A stretch of DNA of 64,000 nucleotides from Crocinitomix sp. (GCA_013138735.1 WTCE01000026.1:1-64000); one strand, 5' to 3'; positions 44,149 through 54,389 are shown, counted from the first letter of the stretch. A program made the numbers and translations. Notes: generated by a model not told the origin, from the letters alone.

Positions 44149-45021
44149 TTACTTTGCTTTCTGTTTGCGTAATTTGAGTCTTATGATTAGCAGGATTATG
44201 GCAATTAGCACTAATACAGGCCAAATGCTTACTAGGCCAACAAAAAACCATACTGTACCTTGCCATCCGTTAGTAAAGGCGTTTTCAAATTTATTATCAA
44301 ATTCTACTGGCACATCAATTGTTCTGTAGTAGGTTAAATTAATTGTGGCATATTTAACGCTGCCTGACAAATACTTAAGCCTACCTTCATACGATTCTAT
44401 TTCAGCTTGCAAGGCTGTAATTTCGCGTTCAATTTCCATTATTTTGGCAATCGTCTCCGCTTTATCTAAAAGGGCAATAAATCTTATTTTTAATTCCTTT
44501 TTAGTGTTGATGCGCGCCTCAACATCAACAAATTCCTCCGTCACATCATCCACCTCAATTGTTTTGGAATCGAAACTGCCAACACCATTTGTAATGGCAT
44601 CCATAAAAGGATCAAAATTAGCCGCCGGAACACGAATAGTAGTCGTGACTGTTTCTTGATAAGGGGAAGCATACTGCTCTTCATGCTCAACATAGGCTTT
44701 AAAATCTTTCACGGCTTTTTTCACAATGCTCTTGCGTGCGCTTAAACTATCCGTTTCAAAACTGAGTGATGCATTCTTAATGAGCTTCCGATCTAAAATC
44801 ATTTGATCGTCTAAATCAATTTGCGCTCCGTCGCCATTTGGAGCCACACTGTTATTATTAGATTCGTAGCCCTTTTCTGTTGCTTGATAGTCATCACTTG
44901 CGCCTACCATAGCTTCGTCATAATAAGCATTCATCTCACTCTCAGTCATTTTTCCGCCGCATGCAGCAAGGAGCAATGTTGTGATCATAAACACGGGTAA
45001 TAGTTTCCTGTTAAATTTCAT
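44149..45021 (-). CDS. DUF4349 domain-containing lipoprotein
   Basis: Lipobox LLLAACGG; RKLIKNASLSFETDSLSARKSIV...TTTIRVPAANFDPFMDAI...VTEEFVDVEARINTKKELKIRFIALLDKAETIAKIMEIEREITALQAEIESYEGRLKYL. Confidence 0.85.
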   Translation of the reverse strand: MKFNRKLLPVFMITTLLLAACGGKMTESEMNAYYDEAMVGASDDYQATEKGYESNNNSVAPNGDGAQIDLDDQMILDRKLIKNASLSFETDSLSARKSIVKKAVKDFKAYVEHEEQYASPYQETVTTTIRVPAANFDPFMDAITNGVGSFDSKTIEVDDVTEEFVDVEARINTKKELKIRFIALLDKAETIAKIMEIEREITALQAEIESYEGRLKYLSGSVKYATINLTYYRTIDVPVEFDNKFENAFTNGWQGTVWFFVGLVSIWPVLVLIAIILLIIRLKLRKQKAK

Positions 45022-45141
45022 ATGATTGATTTTTATTTATTGATTTATCCTAGAATCTCGCAGAAGGTCACCTGCTTTGAACTTTTTTTTTTTAATTTGG
45101 GTGACCTTTTAGTTTTTAAAGGATATATACTATTAGTGCTT

Positions 45142-45702
45142 GTGACTATAGACCAAGAAATAACAACTAGAATAGTTGATCAAATTCGCGTTAGAGATCG
45201 GAATACACTGACCTCTGTCTATAGAGATGCATATCCAATGGTAGAAAAATATATTCTAAACAATAGTGGTTCAAAAACTGAAGCTCAGGACATTTTTCAA
45301 GATGCACTTTATGTGCTTATAAAAAAAACAGCCGATAAAAACTTTGAATTAACAGCCAAGGTGAGCACTTATTTATTTAGTGTAGGCAAAAACTTGTGGC
45401 TAAAACAATTGGTCGCGCATAAAATAGATGCCTCTGGCCTGGCTACCGAAAATGAATACGAAGAACAGCTAGATGAAGTTGATATAACGAAACTTAAAAA
45501 AGTAAAACACATGCAAGCTTGCATTACAAAGCTTGGAGAACCATGTTGTACAATTATTACGCAATTCTATTTTTTGAAAACACCAATGAAGCGCATTGCT
45601 GAAATGTTGCATTACACAAATGCCAACAACGCAAAAAATCAAAAATATAAATGCTTTATGCGTTTAAAGAAAATGGTTTTGGGGGTGAATAAAGGGGAAT
45701 AA
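45142..45702 (+). CDS. RNA polymerase ECF-type sigma factor
   Basis: GSKTEAQDIFQDALYVLIKK (region 2), C-terminal region-4-like helix; GTG start at 45142 more plausible than track start 45022. Confidence 0.75.
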   Translation: MTIDQEITTRIVDQIRVRDRNTLTSVYRDAYPMVEKYILNNSGSKTEAQDIFQDALYVLIKKTADKNFELTAKVSTYLFSVGKNLWLKQLVAHKIDASGLATENEYEEQLDEVDITKLKKVKHMQACITKLGEPCCTIITQFYFLKTPMKRIAEMLHYTNANNAKNQKYKCFMRLKKMVLGVNKGE

Positions 45703-46814
45703 TGGAAGAACGGGAACATATCGCATTATTTGATCGCTACATTTCTGGAGAGATGGATGCCGCAGAGAAATCGGCATTCGAGGAGAGATTAACGCATTCA
45801 GAATCCTTAAAAAAGACCTTTGAGGAATATACAACGTTTTCAGCTGAAATAGCTGCAGGAGGAGAATATGGCGCAATAAAAAAAGAATTGGGCACCATCC
45901 ATCAAGATTTACATGGAAGAAAACGTTCTAAACTTTTCAGTCCGAAATTTTTGATACCCGTTGGCGTTGCGGCAACAATTACATTGGTATTTATGATTAG
46001 CCCGTGGAACAGGATGAACGACAGCACTATGGCTGAGAATAACATTTACGAACCACTCGCAAATCATTCTAATGATGGCTATGGAGAATCAGATGATGCC
46101 CTGATTATGTATGAAGAAATGGTGACAGAGGCGGCAGGTGATGCGAATCCAGACTCGGCACAAGCTGACGTAGAAGATCTTCTCTTAAGGGATTCATTGG
46201 CGCAGATTAATCTATCACCCCACGGAACTGCCTTTCTAATATCAGAGGATGGGTTCTTTTTAACCTCCAAACATTTAATTGAAGGTCAAAAAATTGTTGA
46301 CTTGCAACAAAAGGGATTAGGCTTAACGTTTGAGGCAGAGGTTATTTACAGCGATTCGATTCTAGACTTTTCTATTTTGAAAAGCTCCATTAAAACGGCT
46401 ATAAATTTTGACGCAGTCCCTTATGAAATAGTGGAAGAAACTCCGGAACTAGGTGATGCTGTTTTCACATTGGGCTATACAAAGAAAGACATTGTTTACA
46501 CCGAAGGAGTGGTGAGTTCGGAGACGGGATTTGAATCAGATTCTATTTATTTTGAGGTGTCATTACCTTCAAATGCGGGACATAGTGGCGCCCCGCTTTT
46601 TAACGAAAAAGGGAATTTAATTGGTATTATTACTGCGCATCTTTCAGACAAGCAAGCCGTCACATATATACTGAGACCCGATTATATTCAAAACAGATTG
46701 GATGCTTTATCTGACTCCCTTTCTATCGATTTATCGACCAATTACTCGAAAAAAAATGCGTCAACCAAGCGCTTAATCAAGCTTTATCGCCCGTTTATCT
46801 TTGAGGTTCATTAA
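45702..46814 (+). CDS. Anti-sigma-like N-terminus + TM + trypsin-like serine protease
   Basis: FDRYISGEMDAAEKSAFEERLTHSESLKKTFEEY (anti-sigma-like), TM FLIPVGVAATITLVFMI, GTAFLISEDGFFLTSKHLIEG / DSILDFSILK / PSNAGHSGAPLFNEKGNLIGI (H/D/S). 1-nt overlap with the sigma gene. Confidence 0.8.
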   Translation: MEEREHIALFDRYISGEMDAAEKSAFEERLTHSESLKKTFEEYTTFSAEIAAGGEYGAIKKELGTIHQDLHGRKRSKLFSPKFLIPVGVAATITLVFMISPWNRMNDSTMAENNIYEPLANHSNDGYGESDDALIMYEEMVTEAAGDANPDSAQADVEDLLLRDSLAQINLSPHGTAFLISEDGFFLTSKHLIEGQKIVDLQQKGLGLTFEAEVIYSDSILDFSILKSSIKTAINFDAVPYEIVEETPELGDAVFTLGYTKKDIVYTEGVVSSETGFESDSIYFEVSLPSNAGHSGAPLFNEKGNLIGIITAHLSDKQAVTYILRPDYIQNRLDALSDSLSIDLSTNYSKKNASTKRLIKLYRPFIFEVH

Positions 46815-46930
46815 TTCTCAACAACCGATAAACAACTAACCATCAAGCTCTTTAACGCGTACCCTTTTCTTTATTTTTAAAATAATTGCAGCAGCATTTG
46901 CATTTCCGAATAAAATTAGCATACATTTGT

Positions 46931-46954
46931 AGTGTACTATTTCACTAATACACC
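46931..46954. promoter_or_regulatory. Candidate YtrA-type GntR operator
   Basis: AGTGTA-CTATTTCACTAA-TACACC directly downstream of TACATTTG (46922-46929) and TTTG (46897-46900), which resemble Bacteroidota -7/-33 elements. Confidence 0.55.
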
Positions 46955-46969
46955 TAAACAAATAAAATA

Positions 46970-47803
46970 ATGATAGCATTCAACAATTTTAATTTTGCTT
47001 ATCACAAAAAATATCCGCTCTATGTTGATCTCAATTTAGAACTTTCACCCGGCAAAATATATGGCTTGTTTGGAAAAAATGGAGCGGGAAAATCAACCTT
47101 ACTCAAAAATATTACCGGACTCAATCGACCAACTACCGGCACTGTACAAGTGAACGACAAAACACCGTATAAGCGGAAGCCTTCTTTCTTAAATGACATA
47201 TTTTTAATACCAGAGGAAGTTTATATTCCAGCTATCAGTCGCGAGAACTATATTAAAACCTACGGAAGTTTTTATCCAAATTTTTCGAGAGAGTCATTTT
47301 TATCGCATTTGGATGAATTGGATGTGCCTGAAACAAAAAACTTAACGAAGCTCTCTTTTGGTCAGCAAAAAAAATTCATTATTTCATTTGCCTTAGCCTG
47401 TAATACAAGTGTGCTAATTATGGATGAACCCACCAATGGTTTGGATATTCCCTCTAAAAGTGAATTTAGAAAACTGATGGCCAAAACCATGAACGAGGAT
47501 AAAATCTATATCATTTCTACCCATCAAGTAAGAGATCTTGATAATATTTTAGATCATATCTTAATCGTAAACGCAGGCCAAATTGTATTGGATGCAAGTA
47601 TTTATGAGATCTCAAAAAAGATTGCATTCAATTTTTACCTGAATCTGCCTGAAGAAGTGGTTACAATTGCAGTTGATGAAACAATTGGCGGTTATTCAGT
47701 CATGGAGAAAAACACAATGGATGAAGAAACTACGATCAATCTAGAGCAGCTTTTTAACACGACAATTATGAATCCAGACGCCATTACAACACTTTTTAAA
47801 TAA
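46970..47803 (+). CDS. ABC transporter ATP-binding protein
   Basis: GLFGKNGAGKSTLLKNITGL; LSFGQQKKFIISFAL; VLIMDEPTNGLDIPSK. Confidence 0.92.
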   Translation: MIAFNNFNFAYHKKYPLYVDLNLELSPGKIYGLFGKNGAGKSTLLKNITGLNRPTTGTVQVNDKTPYKRKPSFLNDIFLIPEEVYIPAISRENYIKTYGSFYPNFSRESFLSHLDELDVPETKNLTKLSFGQQKKFIISFALACNTSVLIMDEPTNGLDIPSKSEFRKLMAKTMNEDKIYIISTHQVRDLDNILDHILIVNAGQIVLDASIYEISKKIAFNFYLNLPEEVVTIAVDETIGGYSVMEKNTMDEETTINLEQLFNTTIMNPDAITTLFK

Positions 47804-47811
47804 GCCCTATT

Positions 47812-48600
47812 ATGTACGATATTTTCAGTTTAAAACGCTTTTCACTTTCACTTAGAAGACTTTTTGTAGAAAAAGGCATTAAGATGATAGGAAGTATTTT
47901 GATCATTCTTTTTGTGATGGTTCTTTTTATGAATATAAATTTTGCTCCGGGGTTCTATTCAGAAATCCGCATGTTCTTTTTAGTACTTGCATTAATGTTT
48001 GGCCCTGTACTTTATATGAGTGTTGTCGCCAATGAGTTCACTAACCATTCGAAAGGGATTTCCTATTTACTAATGCCCAACTCAACCTTTGAAAAATGGC
48101 TCACAAATAACGTGATCGTAATTGCCATATTTTATATCGTTTTTGGTTTATTATTCCGTTTGGTAGACCTATGGATGATTGGTCGTTTGAATGCTAATTT
48201 TGGATTAGCAGAAGGCAAGGTAACGCCAGTAGAGTTTGCATCAGATATATTTGTCATTTCGGGTCTAATTGGAACCGCTATTTCATTAGGCATTTTATTA
48301 GGATCGCATTATTTTAAGAAAAATAGCATGATTATCTCGCTCTTGCTAATGTTTGGTTTATTTATGTTCGCATTTTTTCTAGATTATATATTTGCCAATA
48401 TGTTATTTGATGGACAAGTTCTTTTTGGCGACTCCGCCCCATTTGGTCCAGTATCGGTTACAGATCCATCCTCAGCAGTTGGACATTATCATCTTGACAT
48501 TCCAATAACAGCAAGACAACTAATTACCTATACCTTTGTGCCAATAATCGCGGGTCTGTCGCTGACTTACTTTGTCAGACTTAAGGAAAAGCAACTCTAA
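47812..48600 (+). CDS. ABC transporter permease
   Basis: Multiple TM helices, adjacent to the ATPase. Confidence 0.8.
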   Translation: MYDIFSLKRFSLSLRRLFVEKGIKMIGSILIILFVMVLFMNINFAPGFYSEIRMFFLVLALMFGPVLYMSVVANEFTNHSKGISYLLMPNSTFEKWLTNNVIVIAIFYIVFGLLFRLVDLWMIGRLNANFGLAEGKVTPVEFASDIFVISGLIGTAISLGILLGSHYFKKNSMIISLLLMFGLFMFAFFLDYIFANMLFDGQVLFGDSAPFGPVSVTDPSSAVGHYHLDIPITARQLITYTFVPIIAGLSLTYFVRLKEKQL

Positions 48601-48601
48601 T

Positions 48602-48961
48602 ATGGAATTCAAACAAAAACAAACCATATACCTACAAATTGCTGAAAGCATCTGCGAAAAGATTGTGGGCGGCTTATTATCAGAAGGTGAAAAAATTTCG
48701 AGTATTCGATCTTTGGCTGTTGATTTGGAAGTAAATCCAAATACAGTTCAGCGCACCTATGAACACTTACAATCTGAAGGGGTTATATATACACAGAGAG
48801 GTCTAGGTTATTTCGTATCTGAAGGAGCCAAGGCAAAAATCAAACATACGAGAAAGGCAAAGTTTCTGGAAAAAGAACTCCCTAGCCTTTTTAAAAACAT
48901 GTCATTATTAGATATTGACATTGATTTAATTGTTAAGAAACATAAAGAATTTAAGAAATAA
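48602..48961 (+). CDS. GntR-family regulator, YtrA-like
   Basis: IYLQIAESICEKIVGGLLSEGEKISSIRSLAVDLEVNPNTVQRTYEHLQSEGVIYTQRGLGYFV; short C-terminal tail. Confidence 0.88.
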   Translation: MEFKQKQTIYLQIAESICEKIVGGLLSEGEKISSIRSLAVDLEVNPNTVQRTYEHLQSEGVIYTQRGLGYFVSEGAKAKIKHTRKAKFLEKELPSLFKNMSLLDIDIDLIVKKHKEFKK

Positions 48962-48971
48962 TAGCGCAGCA

Positions 48972-49667
48972 ATGAAAACAAGCATCAAATTATTACTCGG
49001 ACTTTTACTAGTGATTATGGGAGGTCTTTTTTACGTCAAATACGACTTGAAACAACAATACAAATCACTTGACACTTCTGACCCCTATTTCGGGTTTGAA
49101 AAAACAGAAGGGCTCCAATTTTCGCACATTAAAATTGAAGGTGGAAATAACAGTCATTTATATATTGAACCGGCTGCAACAAATCGGCTGTTAATTGAAA
49201 AAGGGCTATTGTCTGATGTTTCATATAGCGTGGTGAATGACACCTTGATGATCAATTACTCTCCTACCCAAACTCAAAATGGAGACGGCACTGGAAACTA
49301 TTGGGGTACTCGGGAACGTTCTAGCGTCATTATTGAATATGCTACAGTGGAGTCAATTGTGGCGAGCAATGCCTCAATTGGAATGGAAATGAACGGACAA
49401 AAGCAATTTAAAACACAGCTTTTTGGTGCCTCAAATTTGGAATTATTTACCCAGCAAAAAACATTAGAAGCTTTATCTATTGAAGCACATAACGATTCGA
49501 AGCACCGAATAAACAACAAGGATGGAGTCATGAACTTGGTCTTTTTAAATGTGGCTTTAACAGATCAAAGCATGGCTGAACTGTATCGAATTTCGTTTGA
49601 TAGTAGCGCCATACGCCTAGATTCAACGAGTAGATTATCAGCTGACGCCAATTTTTTCAAAAAATAG
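48972..49667 (+). CDS. Membrane-anchored hypothetical protein (GIN/DUF2807-like)
   Basis: N-terminal TM KTSIKLLLGLLLVIMGGLFYV; beta-helix-like body; same operon as the GntR-ABC genes. Confidence 0.5.
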   Translation: MKTSIKLLLGLLLVIMGGLFYVKYDLKQQYKSLDTSDPYFGFEKTEGLQFSHIKIEGGNNSHLYIEPAATNRLLIEKGLLSDVSYSVVNDTLMINYSPTQTQNGDGTGNYWGTRERSSVIIEYATVESIVASNASIGMEMNGQKQFKTQLFGASNLELFTQQKTLEALSIEAHNDSKHRINNKDGVMNLVFLNVALTDQSMAELYRISFDSSAIRLDSTSRLSADANFFKK

Positions 49668-49736
49668 CGTTACTAAAATACAATATTGACTTACATAAGT
49701 AAGTTTTAACAAAAATAAAGAAAGCGTGTAACTTTT

Positions 49737-52316
49737 TTGCGCGAAATTTGTCTAACCTATAGAACCAACCCAGTGAAATTGATTTTTGTGTATAAAAACT
49801 TTTTAATTGCCCTTTTATTATTCGGTATTTCCGGCCCTGTTTTTGGCCAGAGTATTACTGGTTTTGTTATGGATGAGGATAACAATCCGCTTCCGTTTAC
49901 TAAAGTGTATCTTAAAAACTTCTCAAGCACTGGTGCTAGTACAGACATTGAAGGGAAATATTCATTTGTCTGTGATTTGGGAGATTATGATGTTATCTAT
50001 AAATGTGTCGGATTTGAGGACTTAGAAGTAAAAGTTACGGTTGACAAGCAAGAACCAACCGTTAAAAACGTTTATTTAAAACAGCAAGATAAGAGACTGA
50101 ATGAGGTTGAGGTGCGCACTAAGCGAAAAAATGTGGGTTGGATGATTGTTCAAAATGTGATCGATCATAAAAAAGACATGATTCAACAAATGGACGCCTA
50201 TAGCTGCGACATTTATATTAAAGGAATAGAAACCTTTGATAAAAAGGAGAAGAAAAATGCTAAGAAAGAGGATGACGAGGGTAAAGGAGAAAAGGATCTT
50301 TTTCAGGAACAAAAGGATGAAATCGCAAAAAAATTAGAGGGAGAAAATCGCTTAAATATGGTTGAGATTAATTTAACCAAACATTTTCAATACCCCAATA
50401 AAATTAAGGAGATTCGAAACGGATATGAAAAAATTGGGAAACCGGGTCAAATTTACTATCAATCAACTACAAGCGGCGAATTTAATTTTTATGAAAGTTT
50501 AATCCGAAAAGATGACCTGCACTTAACGCCAATCGTTTCGCCCTTGCATCCGTCAGGCATTTTATCTTATAAGTATAAATTAACTGCCATAACAACTACA
50601 CTTACCAATGACACCATTTATACGGTTCAAATTTCCCCACGTTCGGTGGGGACTTCAACCTTAAAAGGTGAACTCTATATTTTAAAGAGCGAGTGGGTTT
50701 TAACTGGAGTTGATTTGTCCATGCATAAAGGAAACTTAAAAAAGTATGATGATTTTAGAATTGTACAAGAATATAAGAAGTCTGACTCGCTGTGGTTATT
50801 AGAAAAACAAATTTTTGAGTACAAAACAAAATATGGTCGAGAAACTGTAAAAGGCAGGACACAAGTTGTTTATTCTAATTACATAATCAACCCGACATTT
50901 GAGAAAAAATATTTTTCTAACGAAGTAGGTATTACAACAAAAGAGGCCTACGAACGCGACACAACTTATTGGGATGAAATACGACCAATTCCATTAACTG
51001 TACATGAGCAAAGATCAAAATTTGTACAGGATAGCTTAAAAGCAATTTACACCTCAGAGGTCTATTTAGATTCAATTGATGCTGATTTCAATAAGATAAC
51101 AGCATTAAAAGCGCTTTGGTTTGGGTTTCAGCACCGCAATAGAGAAAAAAAAACGCAATGGTTTTTATCCTCAGTTGCTGATGTTATAGAGCCTTTTAAT
51201 GTTGGAGGTCTTAGATTTGGGCCTGGGTTTGAATATTTTAAAAAATGGGAGAACGAACAATGGATTGATTGGTATAGTGACATGACAATTGGGTTTAACA
51301 ATGCCGATTTACGCGGAAGAGCAAGGTTGTATCATCTTTACGATCCTAAACGATCTGGAAGGTATATCGTTTCATACAATAAGGATGCTGCATTAATTAA
51401 TTGGAACACGAATATAACCGACTTGGCGAACCGGGAAAATGTTTACAACAGGGCATCTGGAACACTTTGGCATTCCATTGAAATTTTGAATGGCTTATAT
51501 TTGGGTACTATGGCTAGGTTAGAGCAACGCTCAGCATTCAGTTTAGATTATAAATTCGTAACATGGATTGACAAATACATTGAAAATGGCCCGCCCATTC
51601 AGTTTGATACATACAATGCCTTTAGAACCACCTTTGATTTATCCTATACGCCTGGTCAAAAATACATGAGCGAACCAAATCGAAAAGTAGTGTTAGGAAG
51701 TCGTTGGCCGACATTTACTGTTTTTTGGGAAAAAGGATGGAAAGGCCCTTTCGGATCAGTCGTAGATTTTGATTATGTGAGCGCAACTATTGAACAAAGT
51801 TTTCAAATTGGGACCATAGGCGTTTCCAAATACAAATTAAAAGCAGGTACTTTTGCCAATCAAGACAGTGTTTTTTATATTGACAGAAAATTCTTTCGAA
51901 AAAATGACCAAAGCACTTGGCTACGTTTCCTTTTTGTCAATCCCTTACAGAACTATCAAAATTTAGATTCTTCTTACCAAACGCAAGAACTTTATCTAGA
52001 AGGACATTATATCCATCATTTTAATGGCGCAATCATTAACAAGATTCCTTTCATGAAAAAGACGGGGATTAAAACTACGTTTGGCGGTGGCTTTGTTTAT
52101 CTTCCTGAGCATGATAATTACTTTTATACCGAGGCCTTTTTCGGTGCTGAGCGCATCTTTAAAATTGCACGAAAAAGATTGCGAGTAGGTGCCTATGCTA
52201 TATTCAGTGTTTCGAGCAATGAGTTTGCGTTACCGCAAGAGGATCAGCCAAAAAATTTCCAATTCAAAGTATCATTTGATATAATGGATGATCGGGATTT
52301 GAAATTTAATTTTTAA
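49737..52316 (+). CDS. DUF5686 / carboxypeptidase-like regulatory domain outer-membrane protein
   Basis: SITGFVMDEDNNPLPFTKVYLKNFSSTGASTDIEGKYSF; long beta-barrel-like C-terminus. True start probably downstream of the track start. Confidence 0.8.
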   Translation: MREICLTYRTNPVKLIFVYKNFLIALLLFGISGPVFGQSITGFVMDEDNNPLPFTKVYLKNFSSTGASTDIEGKYSFVCDLGDYDVIYKCVGFEDLEVKVTVDKQEPTVKNVYLKQQDKRLNEVEVRTKRKNVGWMIVQNVIDHKKDMIQQMDAYSCDIYIKGIETFDKKEKKNAKKEDDEGKGEKDLFQEQKDEIAKKLEGENRLNMVEINLTKHFQYPNKIKEIRNGYEKIGKPGQIYYQSTTSGEFNFYESLIRKDDLHLTPIVSPLHPSGILSYKYKLTAITTTLTNDTIYTVQISPRSVGTSTLKGELYILKSEWVLTGVDLSMHKGNLKKYDDFRIVQEYKKSDSLWLLEKQIFEYKTKYGRETVKGRTQVVYSNYIINPTFEKKYFSNEVGITTKEAYERDTTYWDEIRPIPLTVHEQRSKFVQDSLKAIYTSEVYLDSIDADFNKITALKALWFGFQHRNREKKTQWFLSSVADVIEPFNVGGLRFGPGFEYFKKWENEQWIDWYSDMTIGFNNADLRGRARLYHLYDPKRSGRYIVSYNKDAALINWNTNITDLANRENVYNRASGTLWHSIEILNGLYLGTMARLEQRSAFSLDYKFVTWIDKYIENGPPIQFDTYNAFRTTFDLSYTPGQKYMSEPNRKVVLGSRWPTFTVFWEKGWKGPFGSVVDFDYVSATIEQSFQIGTIGVSKYKLKAGTFANQDSVFYIDRKFFRKNDQSTWLRFLFVNPLQNYQNLDSSYQTQELYLEGHYIHHFNGAIINKIPFMKKTGIKTTFGGGFVYLPEHDNYFYTEAFFGAERIFKIARKRLRVGAYAIFSVSSNEFALPQEDQPKNFQFKVSFDIMDDRDLKFNF

Positions 52317-52344
52317 GAGGATTTGACTTACTGTTTTCTTAATC

Positions 52345-53045
52345 GAATTAGTCAATGGCACGCAGATAAAGCTGATCAAGCAGATGAACGCTGATTTTTT
52401 TTAATCTTGTTATCGCAGAACATCAAGTGTAGCGTTTATCCTCATGGATACTATAGCCTTTTTAACTTCGAAATTCGACGTTCTTTGTTCGATATTCGGC
52501 ATTTGTTTTCTATTAAACCCAAAAGAACCTAGTAAAGGAAGGGTTGTATCCTCATAAGGATTGAGACTAATGGAACTCAGATATTGAAATTTGTATGAAT
52601 CAATCATTTTTAATAATGAATGTCGATTAACGATTTTTGAATGTCGAAGTAAAAACAACTAGAAGGCTCAAACTTTTATGGAAGTTCGAATTGTAAATAA
52701 AAAATACCAACTTAAATCTTACATTTTTTAACTTCGAAATTCGGCGTTCCTTGTTCGATATTCGACATTCGTTTTTACCAAACTCCTTTGTATTGTACGA
52801 TTAAATTTTGATAATGAAAGGGATCTGTGAAACTTAATTTGGTAAAATAATAATTCAATCAATGACACGCAGAAAGCGCTGATCTTAGTCCGCCTGAGGC
52901 GGACTGATTTTTTTAATCTTATTATCCTACAACATTAAGTATAAAGATTAAACTTGATGGATAGTATTGCCCTTTCATCAATGCCAAACGGATGACGCTC
53001 CAGATAGTGATCTGAATAGTAGATGATCGCTGATTTTTTTCTATC
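52345..53045. repeat. Repeat-rich intergenic block (duplicated modules, heptamer arrays, GTCCGCC palindrome)
   Basis: Modules at 52345-52457 and 52853-52972 share caatg(g/a)cacgcag...cgctgat...tttttaatctt(g/a)ttatc..., with a weaker third copy at ~53010-53040. Confidence 0.7.
52887..52905. repeat. Perfect palindrome AGTCCGCC-TGA-GGCGGACT
   Basis: Direct reading. Confidence 0.8.
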
Positions 53046-53099
53046 TATTTAAGCGCATACAATTCACCGTTTTCTTATCCAATTTATTAATTTCATGCC

Positions 53100-53645
53100 A
53101 TGGAAAGTTTTGAATTTGAAATTGAATTTGATGAGGCTAGAGAACGTAAGGCTTTAAATGCTCAGTTGAAGCGTATCTGGAAAAAAAACATAACAATTGC
53201 CTATATTTTCATAGGATTTGGAGCTTTACTTCTAATTTTAAAATTCATTGAACATGGCTCCTTAATAGTTGACGGAGAACCAATATATGTCCCTCTTTTC
53301 GTTCTTCTTTTTGGCGGTGTTCTTTTGTTTTTACGCTATAAGTCAAAGAAAATGTCTCATGAACGACTAAGGAAAGTGCTTGATGTGCTAAAAACAAAAG
53401 CGTCATCTACGACATTTATTAACGATACTAATTTTGGAGTCCGTGGGGGATTTGGAGACTGCGCATTGCATTGGAATAGCTTTTCTACAATTGATTACTG
53501 GGACGGATATTTATTAGTTTATCATGCAGGAAAAGGCACTACCCCAATATCGATTAGTGTGGATGAAGTTGGTAAAGAAAATTTCGAGCGTGTTTTAGCG
53601 GCCGTTAAAACTAAAATAGATGACCTCAAAAATGAAGTTCAATAA
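53100..53645 (+). CDS. Membrane protein, YcxB-like
   Basis: Two TM helices, then soluble segment CALHWNSFSTIDYWDGYLLVYHAGKGTTPISISV. Confidence 0.5.
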   Translation: MESFEFEIEFDEARERKALNAQLKRIWKKNITIAYIFIGFGALLLILKFIEHGSLIVDGEPIYVPLFVLLFGGVLLFLRYKSKKMSHERLRKVLDVLKTKASSTTFINDTNFGVRGGFGDCALHWNSFSTIDYWDGYLLVYHAGKGTTPISISVDEVGKENFERVLAAVKTKIDDLKNEVQ

Positions 53646-54389
53646 TTATCCAGAAACGGGATTACGCCAACGATTTCCATCTGGATCAGGTTCATAATCA
53701 GTATTACGCTTCACTTTTTTAATATAGGTTTGATCCATCTTTACTTTTCGAGCAATTCCATCTGGTGCAATAATGGTCACATTATCAAAATAAACCCTCG
53801 TTCCCTTCTTCGCTTTTTTAAAGGCGGCCTTAAAATCATCTGTCAGCTTTGCATCCGTATTTGTAAACGTTGTTTTGCCAATATTAATTGACCATTCAAG
53901 TATTCGAAACTTAACACCCGTTAAATGAACGCTTTCATCATACCTAACAGAAAAGCGGTTTTGGTGAAAAAGATTTGTTTCTTTCACATGGTTAAAATCC
54001 TTGTTCATAGCAATTCCACCCAAATAAATTTTTGGCTTTGGCAATGCTTTTATTATATATCGCTCGCTCCATAAACTAGTCGTATCAGATCCGAGAATAC
54101 ATTTGATACTCAAAGTTAAATTGCGCTTTCCTGCTTTCGGCCTAACATAAAACTGTCCTTTATTCCGCATGGTCACTTCTGCATCTGCAGATGAAACATA
54201 GACCGAGTCGCATACTTCGCAGGTATAAATTTCTAATGGATTATCATAGCCACGATAAAGAATCCGTGTATCAGGATTGCTAATCAAACCTTTGATTGCG
54301 TTATTTTGACTAAAGCTCAAAACGCCTTGCATAAGTATCCAAGAAAAAATCGAAAATTTCATATTAGAGTAAAGATAAAATAAAAACAC
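53646..54389 (-). CDS. GldM C-terminal-domain-like protein
   Basis: TRILYRGYDNPLEIYTCEVCDSVYVSS...GQFYVRPKAGKRNLTLSIKC...ERYIIKALPKPKIYLGG, then RFSVRYDESVHLTGVKFRILEWSINIG...YFDNVTIIAPDGIARKV. Confidence 0.6.
   Translation of the reverse strand: MFLFYLYSNMKFSIFSWILMQGVLSFSQNNAIKGLISNPDTRILYRGYDNPLEIYTCEVCDSVYVSSADAEVTMRNKGQFYVRPKAGKRNLTLSIKCILGSDTTSLWSERYIIKALPKPKIYLGGIAMNKDFNHVKETNLFHQNRFSVRYDESVHLTGVKFRILEWSINIGKTTFTNTDAKLTDDFKAAFKKAKKGTRVYFDNVTIIAPDGIARKVKMDQTYIKKVKRNTDYEPDPDGNRWRNPVSG

Noticed and set aside
44345-44659. 104-aa plus-strand ORF
   Set aside because: Antisense to the DUF4349 gene.
52410-52658. 82-aa minus-strand ORF
   Set aside because: Falls within heptamer arrays and dispersed repeats; the NIEQRTSNFEVKK stretch is a translation of the repeat, not a protein signal.
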